From the NCBI GenBank assembly GCA_030248135.1, contig JASANC010003119.1, positions 142,225-206,224 on the forward strand: a stretch of 64,000 nucleotides of DNA, in the 5' to 3' direction. The DNA is from Theristus sp. LFF4_11 (taxonomy: Eukaryota; Nematoda; Chromadorea; Monhysterida; Xyalidae). This document shows, piece after piece, positions 8,674-19,671 of the stretch (position 1 is the first letter of the stretch; each line of letters starts with the position of its first letter). The position numbers were made by a program, and so were the translations under genes. Under the pieces are notes generated by a model, which saw only the letters and a program-made list of their open reading frames with translations, ran no database searches and was not told the DNA's origin.

Positions 8674-9984
8674 ATGTTCTCAACAACATATTTGGCTCTT
8701 TTTTTAACCTTCCTTTCAACAGCTACAACGCATACCAAAATAGGCGTCGAAGGTTTGTTCCATGTTGATTTTGGTTTGATCTGTTCAAAAGTTCCTTATG
8801 AAAAAAATGCAAGCATTCACCCGAGCAAACTGATTTTTACACACAGAATGCAACGAAAGTTTCTGCGTCTTTGGTTTAGTGGCATCGACTGACCAGAACA
8901 ATGTTTGTAAATTGCGCAATGACACGATGATACCAGCAAACCCAGCACAGTTATTCAGTAAGTTTTCATTGAAATTAAAATGAACGAAGACATTTATTGT
9001 TTTACTTGCATGAACATTTTCATTGCAGGCAACCAAATGAAGAAAAAACAACTACATGAAGCTCTTGTTCAATCTGAAAGAGTTTGTCGAAATTATTTTT
9101 GGACCACGGGCGAGGGTGTCAATGAGAATCACTGCCACGGAGTGAGACTGTTGTACGACGCCAACAACACGGTCGTCGCTTTCAAGCGTGTCGTGTCGAT
9201 GTGCACTGTGCGCATGTGTTTGCTTTGCTCGTACGAAATCAAGCAACTGAAGCCAACGGTTTACCCGCTTGTCGGTGGTAAGCCACGTTCGGAGGCAGCT
9301 GCCAATTCGTTGCTTCGATCATTGATCTCAACAAAGCCACCGTCGAACGAGTCTGCAATTGTGATCAGACTGTCCAGCAGCAGTTGGCCGAAAACTGTAC
9401 TGCTGAAGAAGAAAGAAGATTCGCATGGTAACCAATCAAGAAAGCCAATCTTTGCGCACGTTGACACGTCGGCTGCAGCTGGCGGTATGGAAGTGTGGCA
9501 TCACGGGAAACACAACAACACCCACATCAGATCCGTACAGGGTGAATGGGTACAACCAATTTGACATCAAGTGGCTCTTTTGAATTTCAACTTTTTTATT
9601 GTTTGACTGAGCAAGTTCCAATGTCGTCACCAGAGAAGAAAAACATACTTTAGAACTCCGTCCCTCCGTGCTTTGGGTGAGGGGACACACGCGACGGCAC
9701 CACTTGTAAAAATGTTCTTTCATTGTGTGTTGCAAACTTCAAACAAGACGCGTGTTTAAAATTTTGTTTGTGTCTTTCACTGATGTTTCCACGTGTACGC
9801 ACACACCCTGTCGGATTTGATTCACTCATCAAGATCTCAATCAGCTGAAAACAACGACAAGGAAGATACAGGGTTTCTTCTAGCAACGGAACATTGGATG
9901 TACGTGGCGCCGTTGGCTGGTTGTGGTGTGCTTCTGTTAATCTGCAGCATCATCGTTGCCTGTCTTCAATACTGTGATCCATGA
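8674..9984 (+). CDS. Type I single-pass membrane protein with Cys-rich ectodomain
   Basis: Exon 1 starts at 8674 with MFSTTYLALFLTFLSTATTH, a typical signal peptide. Exon 2 (about 8848-8959) follows CACACAG and reads ECNESFCVFGLVASTDQNNV, then CKLRNDTMIPANPAQLF. Exon 3 (about 9029 on) reads NQMKKKQLHEALVQSERVCR and includes ENHCHG, NNT and a CTVRMCLLC cluster. The same frame runs to KKKEDSH near 9425. The last exon (about 9840) reads AENNDKEDTGFLLATEHWMY, then a single transmembrane helix VAPLAGCGVLLLICSIIVAC and a short tail ending YCDP. Cysteines and NxS/T sequons fit a secreted ectodomain. I do not recognise the family. A frame-shifted reading of 9310-9425 also looks Cys-rich, but only the frame used here joins the last exon without a stop. 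Confidence 0.55.
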
Positions 9985-10264
9985 TTCATTTTATTATTTT
10001 TTTCTGAAGTGTACATGTTCGTTAGCTGTGCATTACAACTGTCACCATTATCTGCTGGGGTGTGTATGGATGTTAACTTTGTTTAAATCAAATCAAATTT
10101 AACGAAATCAAATTTCATATTTGTTGTGTGCAATTTTTTTATGTATAAGAACGTTACATATACATTTTCTGTATGTTTTTGTGTTTTATTATAATACAGG
10201 GATAGTCTGGATTGAGTTGGCAGAACTAAACGAGATATGGGTGGATCAAAAGTGGTTCGTCCGT

Positions 10265-11221
10265 TCAATGGTTCTGTTTTTTGTTGCTTTGAAGCGCCAT
10301 GTATCCATGAAGGCAGCCTGTCACTAAAGCGAATGCTACTGCGGTTAGCCAACATCCGGTTGCTTTGTCATTCGACGGTGACAACGCGAAAGCACTGACC
10401 ACAATCATCAAAGCACTGGTCGTCATCATTATTGCTTGTCCAATGTCGCTGAAAAGTCTTATTGATTCTTCAGGGCCTGCCACTTTTCGAGAGCAAATCA
10501 GTAATTGACGTCCTGCACTGAAAACCGTTTCCAAACTGTTCGCCAAATATTTTGGCTATTGTGGCTACTGGCTACCACACAAGCATTGGGCCAAAATGTT
10601 TGACAATGAGTTTGGAAACGGTTTTCAGCGTGGCTTATCTCTTTTCTTACACGACTTGGCACTGACCATATAAGAGCGCAGCGATTCCACTTTTTGGAGA
10701 GCTGCAAAGCTTTTCGTCGTTTCATGATCATATTTATGTGCACAGCAACCGTTAGAGCCGACATTGCCACCATGTTTACCTGTGTATCCAAAAGCTGGTT
10801 CACTACAATGTTTTTGCACATGAAAACAAGAGATTATTCAATATACCGTGACTATCACGCAGAGGACGATTCGTCCTGGGTTCATGAGTTCGTTAATCGG
10901 AATCCACATTAAGAGATTTATGGCGAGCGCTTGTACGAGCAGTTGCATGATGCGCACGGCCAATTCGAACTTGGGCAGTGGTGATTTTGAGTCGGATTTT
11001 ACGAGTGTAGCCTCTGTGGTTGGTTCTGTCACTTAAAAGACAGAATCTTTTTTGCTGTTTTTAAAGCAAATCTTTCAGCTTTTTAAATTTAAATAAAAAT
11101 TACCTGTCGGTGCGGCTAGCTTCTCCTGATTCTTGGCAATGCTGGAAGTTCGTGATTTTTGAGTAGAATTCTGAGTAACCGAAGCGCTCGTGTCAGTTGG
11201 GTCCGTCGGGTCCGCTGGGTC
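10265..11221 (-). CDS. Four-helix membrane protein, 5' end uncertain
   Basis: Minus-strand exons chain as follows. One (11221-about 11104) reads DPADPTDPTDTSASVTQNST and ends in ...LAAPT. It joins one from 11033 (VTEPTTEATLVKSDSKSPLP) carrying the first membrane helix (IMQLLVQALAINLLMWI) and part of the second. The next, from about 10783, reads VNMVAMSALTVAVHINMIMK. The last reads GRQLLICSRKVAGPEESIRL, then helices SALMIVVSAFAL and CWLTAVAFALVTGCLHGY, and stops at 10265-10267. The product is a Ser/Thr/Pro-rich soluble head plus four membrane helices, tetraspan or MARVEL-like in layout, but I see no family signature. The start may lie at 12225, where a Ser-rich frame begins MSSSPSPSPAELNHHSSSRG. 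I could not find a phase-compatible donor linking it. Confidence 0.5.
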
Positions 11222-11255
11222 CTGCAATAAGTGTTCTGTGCTACTGAAATAACTA

Positions 11256-11490
11256 TGACCTATTTTTTCAAACGTGTCCCACTGAAATGACGTCATGTGC
11301 CGCAAAACACGCGTTTGTCGTTCACAGCAAACCAGACTTTCCGTTTAGTCGATTTCTTCCCGTAAACAAATGGCGAATGTCAAATCAGTCACACCAAACT
11401 GACCTTTTAGTGCCTGTACTTTGACAAACGGGCGTTTTTAAAGCGAATGACGTCATTTTATTCCGGCCACGTTTGAATAAATCCACAATA
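11256..11490. repeat. MITE family C (CRE-bearing), copy 2
   Basis: The arms are TGACCTATTTTTTCAAACGTG at the left and ACGTTTGAATAAATCCACA at the right. Just inside each arm is the palindrome ATGACGTCAT. The whole 235 bp is an inverted copy of 37775-38010, including the shared core GACTTTCCGTTTAGTCGATT. It lies within or just upstream of the four-helix membrane gene. Confidence 0.75.
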
Positions 11491-12440
11491 GAATGACTCG
11501 GAAAACGCTACGCAACCTTAGGACCTGTGGAATGAATAGTGTTTTTATGTTAAACCATTTTTTATGAAACGTTTCACGGAACGTTTTATGTGATCAAAAC
11601 TCTGAGGATGCAGTTATAAGAAAGTAAGAAACTTGCATAGGAATGTTGAAGGTGCGAAAAAGTTGCGTAACAATTCCTCAATGACTGTACTATTCGGTTT
11701 GAAGTCATTACCAGTCCGTAATAATGAGTATAATTGACGGTTTACTAACCGCAATAATTTCAGGAGGCGCATGCGCCGTTGTGTTCGGTGACAATCGAGG
11801 TTCCCTAAACCGTGAGCAGCAAAAATTTAACAACTTTGGTGAGCAACAAGAATATCAACGGGTTGTCTTTCATGCAACGAACTTGACACTGTGGTCTTTC
11901 AGTCTTCGTACACTTCGCACGCTCGAATTCGCTGTTGGAGATAATCGTACAAACGGTGTGCTGAAAAATAAATTCAATACGACCGAGCTGTTTTTTTTTA
12001 GGAATAATTATCACGCACAGTTCGCCCCGCATACTCCTTTCTTTCATGTTGTTTTGTTGCCGAGTGCGGGCTCGTGGCATCAGCGCCAGTATCCGTGGTG
12101 TTCGTGTGGCCCGTGCCACGTGTCACGCTCGTTTGGACGTGCTGTTCACGGCTGCTTTTTGAGGAACCACGCGACGACGAGTGGTGATTGAGTTCTGCTG
12201 GTGAAGGAGACGGTGATGAGGACATTATGAAGACCAATGAAAAGATTAGTGGTGGGGAATCTCAGTAATTCACTGAAGACTATTTATGTTTTTTTTGTTT
12301 TCAAAGTGAAAAAATGGTTTGTGAACCATCTGGAGGAAGTCGCCCTCTTATTCAGTAAAAAAAACGGGGAAATCAAGTGCTGTTTTGAACAATGAATGCC
12401 CAAGTCACTAAAACTTTTTTTAACTTCAGGATTCGCGATG
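11491..12440. other. Possible first exon and promoter of the 10265 gene
   Basis: The only coding candidate is the minus-strand Ser/Thr-rich frame starting at 12225, whose composition matches the Ser/Thr-rich exon at 11221. A plus-strand frame at 11724-12191 overlaps it and shows no motif. The remaining sequence is AT-leaning and featureless. Confidence 0.35.
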
Positions 12441-12860
12441 CATATTCAGAAAGGCTTGACTGCTAGCGCTAGGCGTCATCAGACGGTGCAGCTTGGACGC
12501 CTCGGACGCTCAGTGTGAGGCGATATGTTATCTTGGCTGCATCGGAAATATTAAGCCAAGCTTTGCGAGCGACGCTCAAAAACTTCATTCTCAAAGTTGT
12601 TCATGCCTAAAATCAATAGGAAAGACGTTCAAAATCGACTGCTGACGGTTTTACAAGGCAATGTCAATGCAAATTTTTGTTGAACTTTCCAAAAATTGTG
12701 CCAAAAAGTTTTCTAAATTTAAAAAATCGGTATTTTTTGTTTTTTATTTTTTTTATTTTTTACTAAAAATTACTTTAAATATTTTTGATTTTTCTTGTAA
12801 TTTTAACAACATTTTTGTCATTGCTTTTGCGACGCTAAAAAACTACATTCCAAAAGTTGT
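12441..12860. mobile_element. Degraded TAGGGTTGTTAAA-type element
   Basis: The order TGCATCGGAAATATTAAGCC, then CAAAAACTTCATTCTCAAAG, then AAAATCGACTGCTGACGGTT, then TTTTTGTTGAACTTTCCAAA, then ATCGGTATTTTT follows the same succession of blocks in the intact element at 59151-59885, with many substitutions. Both ends are lost. It is an older copy than those at 58-61 kb. Confidence 0.6.
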
Positions 12861-12975
12861 TCTTCAAGACACCCGTCCCCCCCCCAAAATTTTCCAGCTA
12901 ATCTATCAATCTGGAAAATTTGCTCCTCCCTCGCCCGGAGCCACCAGTACCGAAGACGAGGGGGGGGGGTGGGGG

Positions 12976-13772
12976 CAGTAGCGAAAGTGGGGGTGGGGGG
13001 GGGGGGGGGGGGTCCCCCCCCCTCAGCCGAAAATCCTGCCCGTGCACGGGCAGATACCCTCCCCCCCCCCCCCCCATGATGTCTGGCGGAACCCCCCCCC
13101 CCAAAATTTTCTACACGCCCTAAAATTTTTTTCGAAAATCATGATTTTTTGTCTATAAAGTCCATAATATCAGCTGAATATATGATAACTTTTGACCATC
13201 TTCATTGTAATTTCAACGATTTTGCAGCAAATTTGTAGATTTTTCCTTTAAAATTTAAGCGAAAAATTATCATGGGGGGGGGGGGGGGAAGTGGACCCCA
13301 AGAAATTTGAAAAAAAGACCGGGGACCCCCGGGGGGGGCCCGACCAAAGGGGCCCCCCCGCCCCCCTCCGCGAGAAAACACGGGATCGCACACCCCCCCT
13401 CTTACGGTGGTCAATCTCATCTCAATTTTTTTCAAAAATATCGTAAGTTTTGCATTTTTCTTGACGTTTGTGTCTGTCCCTGCATAGATTTTGTTGTTTC
13501 TGACCAAACAAGCAGCTTGTTTGCACAAAATATTCTGTATTTTACAAGAATTTCTGTGTTTTTCTAAGGCAAAAATTTGGCATTACCCGTGCGATCCCGT
13601 GCACCCCCCCCCCCCCTCACGAAATTTTTCTGCCAGTGCACCCCCCCAACAGGAAAATTTGCTGCCAGTGCCCGTGCACCCCCCCCTCTCACCGAGAAGG
13701 CACCTGACCCCCCCCCCTCTAAAATTAGGCAAACACCCCCCCCCCTCACCCGAGGTCCCGCTTTCGCTACTG
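12976..13772. mobile_element. Poly-G element, CAGTAGCGAAAG family
   Basis: It starts CAGTAGCGAAAGTGGGGG and ends CCCGCTTTCGCTACTG, a 12-bp inverted repeat distinct from but related to the CAGTACCGAAG family. The 8-bp direct repeat GGTGGGGG is present at 12968-12975 and 13773-13780. The interior contains poly-C/poly-G blocks and the same AT-rich core motif (TCATGATTTTTTGTC) as the related family. No coding frame is credible; the long frames here are artefacts of the homopolymers. Confidence 0.75.
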
Positions 13773-13789
13773 GGTGGGGGGGGTACACC

Positions 13790-14848
13790 TAGGGTTAGGG
13801 GCTTTGAAAAAAAAAATTTTTTTTTTATTTTTTTTTTCGTTTTTTTTTTAAAAAAAAAAATTTGGATTTTTTTTTCAAACTTAAAAAAAAAAATTTGAAA
13901 TTTTTTTTTTCTACTTTGCTCTGAAAATTCGATTTATGGCATAATTTTTGAAAGTTCAAACCAAATTTTCTTCCCAACTTCTTTGTGTGCTTAGGTAAAT
14001 GTCATTATTTGGTCATTTTGACCGACGTACTCCATGTTTTTCGATTTGGATGACTTCTAGAGTCAATTTTTAGCGTTGAAATGACTTAACTGAATTGAAA
14101 TATCGTTTCAGAAATCGTTTTCTTGCAACTTAGAACATGTTTTTCAGTCGGTAGGCCATGAGATGAACATGATATCTTGTTGACTGGCGTATGTTATAGG
14201 TCTACAATGGAGTTGTGCGATATATTGTTAAACAATTTGAGCGGAGATGTTGGTTAATACCACATCACACGACCGTTTTTCAGATACCCGATAACATGGC
14301 CACATGTTAAAACTTGCGTGCTGAGCTAAACTAACGTGTTAAACTTGCGTCTGTCAGTTGCCCGCAACGTGATCGCGAAATCATGGTACGTGTTTTCGAT
14401 ACGATGATTTGAAGAGTGGGCTCTCGCCATGTGGCAGATAGCATAGCTGGTTGAACCTGAAAGTAAGTGTCTTGGGGGGGGGGGGCGACCGGGTCGACAG
14501 GGGTTGCCGACTTAGCTACAGCAAACAGGAATTTTTGAACACAGTCAAATTTTGGTAATTTTCTAAAGAGGAACCACTAAGAACGGTTCAATATTCAAGT
14601 ACACGTGAAAAATTGCCCTGTTTTACTGTTGAAAATGCAACTTTCCCTCTATGAAATGGACATAATTTCAATAAAACACGATTTTCGCTCTTATAGTTTC
14701 TCGGATCGTTCTGAAAATAGTCTAGATGAACTCAGCTCGACGAGACGCTTCGAACAAACCTAACTTGTAAAAAAAAATTTTTTTTTTTAAAAAAAAAATT
14801 TTTTTTTTAATTTAAAAAAAATCCGGATTTTTTTTTCCCCTAACCCTA
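13790..14848. mobile_element. TAGGGTTAGGGG-type element
   Basis: The termini are TAGGGTTAGGGGC and CCCCTAACCCTA, a 12-bp perfect inverted repeat. They are flanked by the 8-bp direct repeat GGTACACC at 13782-13789 and 14849-14856. Next to each end is a long run of alternating A and T blocks. The middle 700 bp is ordinary unique-looking sequence without a coding frame. YAGGG-type termini with an 8-bp duplication again suggest hAT-type mobility. The terminal motif happens to resemble telomeric TTAGGG. Confidence 0.75.
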
Positions 14849-15849
14849 GGTACACCCCCCCAGAGCACCCGAGACCTCCGCGTGGGGGGGGTGGGGGGGG
14901 GGTCACGCGACACCCACCCCCAAAACCGGGCACCCCCCTGCCCCATCCACACCCCCCCCTCGAAATTTGCTAGACACCCCCCCCCCCCCCCCCCCCCCCA
15001 TGAAATTTTGTCTGGCAGTGACCCCCCCCCCCCAAAAAATTTTCTGCACACCCAAAATAATTTTTTTTCGAAAATCATGATTTTTTGTCTATAAAGTCCA
15101 TAATATAAGCTAAATATATTATAACTTGACCATCTTCATTGTAATATTAAAGTTTTTGCAGCAAAATTTAGCGTTTTTCCTTTCAAAATTTGAGCGAAAA
15201 AATTTCATGGGGGGGGGGGGGGGGGGGGGACCCCCCCCTCAGAAAATTTTGAAAAATGCACCCCCCCCATGGGGGGGGGGTCCCCACGTTACCATAGGTT
15301 GGACCCCCCCCTCACTTTTTGGTCGGCACCCCCCCCCCCCGGTACCATACCCCCCCCCCTCGAAATTTTTTTTGGGCCCACGGTACTGCCCCCTATGGCC
15401 CACGCCTGGGGGGGTCACTGTACCATGACTGACACCCCCCCACTGAAAAATTTTCGGCCCCCCCCCCCCCACGTGACGACACCCCCCCCCCCCCTCGAAA
15501 ATTTGCTTTCGCCTTCGGTACTGCCCCCCCCCCCCAACGAAGAACCCCCCGGCCCGGCTCGGCTCTGGAACAACTATGGTAAAGAGCGCCGAAAATTTTT
15601 CAAACTTTTAAAAAAATCGGCATTTTGTTTTTTATTTAGCTTTTTTAAAAACAGAAAAGTTCATTTTAGCGATGACTTTGCGGGCGGCGTGGCGTTGCGG
15701 GCTGACTGACGCTGACGCAAGTTCACTAACACACAAACAGCGTTTCAGTTGTGTGTGTGGCCAATGGCCATGAAGTTATCGGGTATCGAAAACAAAATTC
15801 GTATTTCAGGGATCCATTCTCGCATGTTTGCTGTTCTTGCTGAAGAAAT

Positions 15850-18489
15850 ATGACGTTTTTCCATTTCGTCAATTGTCTTGCTCTGTCATACGCGCCTTAC
15901 TTCATCGCATACAAATATTCCGGATTGTAAGTTTTGTTTTCCTTCCTTGCTGAGCATTTTTTAAAAATTCAGTTTGTGATTGTGGATGCAGTCTGTTGTC
16001 TGTATACTCTGTAACACATGCAACTCAGTACCGAAGGCGAAAGCAAATTTTCGAGGGGGTGCCGAATTTTTTTTTCAGTGGGGGTGGGCGGTGCGGGTGT
16101 CGTCTATCATGGTATGGTGGCACCCCCGGGTGCCATGGGGTGCATGCACCATTGTAAAAAAATTCTGAGAAGTAACCCTTTACCCATATGTTTTTTTTTC
16201 AGTTAAATTTTGAAGGAAAAACGCTAATATTTGCTACAAAATCTTTGAAATTACAATGAAGAATGTCAAGTTGTCAACTTGTCACATATTCAGCTCAGCT
16301 TGGGGGTGTCAAGCAAATCTTGAGGGTGGTGGTTGGTACAGTGTCAGGTTTTAGGGGGTGGGTATCGCATGAGTCAACCCCCCCCCACGTCTTCAGTATT
16401 GTTGTACTGACCCAACTGGCTGATTGGTTGATGCATGCATTCTGTGTATGAATTGCCGCGGAGGCAAAGTTTGGTTTGCATAGAACATGCATCGATCATA
16501 TGACCACCAACCTGTCAGCGAGTTGGATATGCTATAGAGTTAGACTGTAGAGAAAATTTGTTTACGACACACTTGTTGTTCGTTGGCGGCAAGCGCAAGA
16601 CTGGTTTGCCTTGTGTCCGTGTGCCGTTTCACTTGCGGTCGCCGCGTCAGTGGCTTTTTGTTCATCTTCAATCAGATCCGAGTACAGCAACGTGTGGAAA
16701 TGCGCGCAAGCGAGCCTCGCCTATTTGGTGACGCAGCTGTGCAAGTTGCTGCTGCTGGCGACGTTCTTCCCAGCGAGCGAACTCGAGGGGCAACAGCTTG
16801 ACGTTGTCTCGGTCGGTGTGTGCATCATTCTGTGATTACTCTTCAGTGGTCATCAGTTTTGATTAATAACTAACAGCGACGACGTTTATGTCGCGGCGGT
16901 GTTTCCGAACAACCAAATCAGTGGAGACTTGGCACTCAGTCATGTAAAAGCTCGGTCAATTAAGAACTTTGACAACAAGCGAAATCCATAATTTGAACTT
17001 CTGCACCACGCTAGCGTGAACCTTCCTTTTCAGACACTTAGAACTTTTAAAACTAAACTAAGTAACCACAGGGTAAACAAAGCACTGAATAGTTATCATC
17101 TTTTATTTTGGTTCCTGGACTCGATGCGCGCGGATATAGGTGAACAGTTTCATGCATGACGCAGGAATTCAAAATTGGTAAAGTGATCCGAGTCCCCCAG
17201 ACAGGGCCGGGTCACCGAGGCTGTTTTGAATTGCCACACAAAGATTGTTACTGGTTTCCATTCACCGTGTGCAAATGCATCGGTCGAAGAGAACACAAAA
17301 AAAACGTTAAAAATAGGTAAACTGAAAGTTTGGTTAGCTGTGCACGAGAAGCACATGTTTCGAGTAGATGATGTCCTTTCGGTTGGCGACGTTCATAAAC
17401 AACGGACTGTAATATCTTTTATTTTGGTCCCGCGTCTCAATGCGCGCATAGGTGGGTAAGCAGTCTCATGCACGACGCGGGACTTCAAAATTGGCAAAAG
17501 GATCCGAGTCCCCTAAACAAGGCCGGGTCACTTATGCCATTCTGAATAGATAAAGATTGAAACTAGTTTCCTTTCATGTCCACAACCGCATTGAGTCGCA
17601 AGTCTGAAAGAAAAGATAATACACATTGACAGGAGTTCATGAAGTGCACCGTGGACGTGGCCGACCTGGCAGCGTTGTACTTGATCATCACGTACAACTG
17701 GGCTGGCAAAGGTGCCGTCCGCTTCGTTTCGGCCGGCCTCGGCTGGGCGGCTGCTGACAGTCTCGCCACGAGACTCGTGCCATTCTGGGTCGGCGCGAGG
17801 GGCGTCGGCTTCGACTGGAAGTTCACGCAAATGGCACTCGAATCAAATCTTGATCTGGTTTGTGATTGATGTTGCTGTTTGGTATTAGCGCAAGGTGCAA
17901 TAGACATGCGTCGTAAGTTGTTTCTCGAACTTTAGACGCGCAGCACAATAGTTCTGCACCACCACTTTGTTTTCGGAATCACTGTGCATTTTGAATTTTA
18001 ATTTTGTTCTGCAGCTGCATTTCATCTCGGTTGCTGGTCTGGTGTGGCTGTGGAGCAGATTCGATCTGGCACGCGAGATGCGCCAAGCCACCGGCGCGCT
18101 GCTCTTGTACACAATATTCCGCAGCTTCATTTATGCGTGAGTTCAGTGCAGCTGTCTCAAGATTCGCTTTTTTCCAGACATATACAGTCGAGCTGAACAG
18201 CATATAAAATACAGTTGATTGGCTGGTTTTGAATTGGACTCACTGAGTGGTTCTAACTAGCTCGATGCAGCCAAACAGCGTGCAGGATTCAAGTGTCCAC
18301 AGTAATGCGCATTCACAAGTTTCCATGGTATCCTGTGCTTTGTGTTGTTTCAGTCTGCTTGTTGGTTTGGTTGGTCTCCATTCGTGGACACTGCTGTTTG
18401 TGAAGGCAGTACTGTCGGTGACGGTCACAATGAGCGCCGTCATCATTTACGCCAGCTTACAACAGCGCTTTGATCAGCACCACCGCTGA
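15850..18489 (+). CDS. TMEM147: TMEM147, translocon-associated ER membrane protein
   Basis: TMEM147 is an ER membrane protein that, with nicalin and NOMO, forms the BOS part of the multi-pass translocon. Five exons are visible. Exon 1 (15850-15926) reads [20 protein letters not shown] and ends in ...YKYSG with a phase 2 junction. Exon 2 (from 16676) reads [20 protein letters not shown], then [15 protein letters not shown]. Exon 3 (about 17631-17858) reads [20 protein letters not shown] and includes [16 protein letters not shown]. Exon 4 (18015-about 18135) begins [19 protein letters not shown]. Exon 5 (18354-18489) includes [16 protein letters not shown]. The order of hydrophobic helices and the motifs ATFFP, WVGARG and FDWK are diagnostic. 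Intron 1 carries an old poly-G element and a hairpin MITE; intron 2 carries two tandem copies of repeat family B. Confidence 0.92.
16026..16401. mobile_element. Old, shortened CAGTACCGAAG-type element in TMEM147 intron 1
   Basis: The left end CAGTACCGAAGGCGAAAGC is intact. The right end CGTCTTCAGTATTG is mutated. G runs that are 8-20 long in other copies are only 4-7 long here, so the copy reads as substitution- and slippage-eroded. No matching 8-mers flank it. It shows that the family has inserted into a gene without destroying it. Confidence 0.6.
16404..16550. repeat. Hairpin MITE, family A, diverged copy
   Basis: The left arm (ACTGGCTGATTGGTTGATGC) and right arm (TGACCACCAACCTGTCAGCG, then GAGTTAGACTGTAG) match the family's two arms with many substitutions. 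It lies directly after the old poly-G element in TMEM147 intron 1. Confidence 0.5.
17098..17310 (-). repeat. Interspersed repeat family B, copy in TMEM147 intron 2
   Basis: Read on the minus strand, it matches the family order: TGAATTCCTGCGTCATGCAT, CTGTTCACCTAT, GCGCGCATCGAGTC, then ACCAAAATAAAAG at the 3' end. The internal GGACTCGGATCACTTT block is shared with 35809-36002. It is followed by a second copy in the same orientation at 17405-17616. Confidence 0.65.
17405..17616 (-). repeat. Interspersed repeat family B, second copy in TMEM147 intron 2
   Basis: On the minus strand it starts GACTTGCGACTCAATGCGGT, includes AGGAAACTAGTTTCAATCTT and GGGGACTCGGATCC, and ends TTGAGACGCGGGACCAAAAT. Both ends contain GACTCAATGCG in opposite orientation, a short imperfect terminal inverted repeat. 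This suggests a DNA transposon derivative rather than a SINE. Confidence 0.7.
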
Positions 18490-19671
18490 ACACAACAACA
18501 CACCAAATCATGATTCAGTCATTCGCTTGTACGCAACACAATTCAATCTCCAAATCAACCGTTTTGTTTGGTTTTCGAACTCAACCGACAGCAGTTTTGG
18601 TTTTCGATTACACAACAAATTTTGCTCTGTTTTCGCAGTTGTAATTGTGATTTCTAGTCTAAAGCGGCATTCATGAAGCAGTATTTAGTGACGCGTAGAA
18701 GGAATCAGCGAGTGGGTAAAAATAATTTAACCAGATGGCATAACATTCCTTCGTCCGACATTGCAATTTCATTAAGCATGTTTTTTGTAAATGTAAAATC
18801 CATTTAGAATTCAAAATTTTTGAATGGACTTTCAATGCCACTTCTCACATTGTTTAATTTATCAGTCTGTGATCAGCTGCCTCATTCCCCCTGATAAAGA
18901 CAGTTGGTTCATGTGCCTGACATTTCACACATATCCCGTGATGTGATTAGGGTTGGCATAGGAAAAAGCATTTTTTCGTTTTAAAATTGGTTTAGTTTTT
19001 TTACATTTGCAACAAAACATGCGTAATAAATTTGTGATGTGGAATGAAGGAATGTTATGCCTTCTGGTTACATTATTTTTACGCTCAATACTACTGTAGG
19101 TGTGTCAATAGCTGGTCACGGCTTCATGAACATCGCTTGATTCATTTTACGTCTCATGATTTCCACTGTGATCAGTGGTCGAAAAAAATAAACGTGCGTG
19201 ACAAGATTCGTTGCTTGCGGTCGTGCTGGAATGAATGCTGTGAACGTTCGGTGTCATACTGCACATTGATGTTTATTTCCTGTCAAAACTGTCCTTTCTA
19301 TCCAGTGATAGTTTCAGAAGACGATGCACAGCTGCTAATCACTGCTGCAGAGCATGTCAACTGGCAAAACATTATGACCAATGTTGTAGTAACGAATGGC
19401 AATGACCAAGTGGTCAGTCGGTTTCGGTTCTTTTTGAATTTGACGTTTCTAGCCGGCAGTCGGTGCACGTCTGTGGACCTGTGACGTCTGCTCAGCACTG
19501 GTTCCGGTTCGATGGCAGCGAAATCACAAAACAGCCGCAATCCTCGGGGAGCCGCAATGCTTGTCTCATCTCGCATGGGATTGTTGTCTGTCTCGGTGTC
19601 GCTCAACCGCCACAGACAATAGTTTCATAGGGCCCCCCTCAGCCGTACCAGTGTAGTGCCGCCCGTTTCAG
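18490..19671. other. Spacer between TMEM147 and XPO7; contains a MITE
   Basis: The spacer contains an inverted-repeat element (18728-19070, listed separately). The first coding exon and promoter of XPO7 should lie here, since the first recognisable XPO7 exon at 19672 lacks a start. Overlapping open frames at 19044-19484 (plus) and 19298-19606 (minus, starting MSDTETDNNPMRDETSIAAP) are unassigned. Neither has a family motif. Confidence 0.4.
18728..19070. repeat. Inverted-repeat element with 20+ bp arms
   Basis: The left arm TAACCAGATGGCATAACATTCC at the start is mirrored by GGAATGTTATGCCTTCTGGTTA at the end, with about two mismatches. TA lies at both outer edges. The 300 bp between is AT-rich with no coding frame. 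The arrangement fits a TA-duplicating (Tc1/mariner-type) MITE. I found no second copy in the window. Confidence 0.6.

Larger units (their letters stand above)
12945..15523. mobile_element. CAGTACCGAAG-type poly-G element containing two insertions
   Basis: The left terminus is CAGTACCGAAGACGAGGGGG and the right terminus CGCCTTCGGTACTG, in the reverse orientation to the copy at 5225-6025. Removing the two nested elements (12976-13772 and 13790-14848, each with its duplication) restores the family's normal order of blocks. It contains extreme homopolymers: 23 C at 14977-14999 and 21 G at 15209-15229. Flanking 8-mers (GGAGCCAC and CCCCCCCC) do not match, so the outer target duplication is not preserved. 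Confidence 0.65.
12870..15578. mobile_element. CATAGTTGTTC-type element, host of a nest, left end lost
   Basis: The right end CTCGGCTCTGGAACAACTATG (ending at 15578) is the terminus of the CATAGTTGTTC family. The left part (AAAATTTTCCAGCTAATCTA, then GGAAAATTTGCTCC) matches that family's interior as seen at 59900-59940. The left terminus is not recognisable. Inside lies the CAGTACCGAAG-type element 12945-15523, which itself holds two more elements. Confidence 0.5.

Noticed and set aside
12920..13898. Open frames encoding Gly/Pro-rich proteins in poly-G/poly-C DNA
   Set aside because: They arise from homopolymer runs inside transposons, are present on both strands at once, and change frame with run length.
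19044..19606. Overlapping frames upstream of XPO7, one starting MSDTETDNNPMRDETSIAAP on the minus strand
   Set aside because: Either could be a small gene or XPO7 leader exon, but they overlap on opposite strands, partly fall in a MITE, and neither shows a family motif. Not enough support to call a gene.
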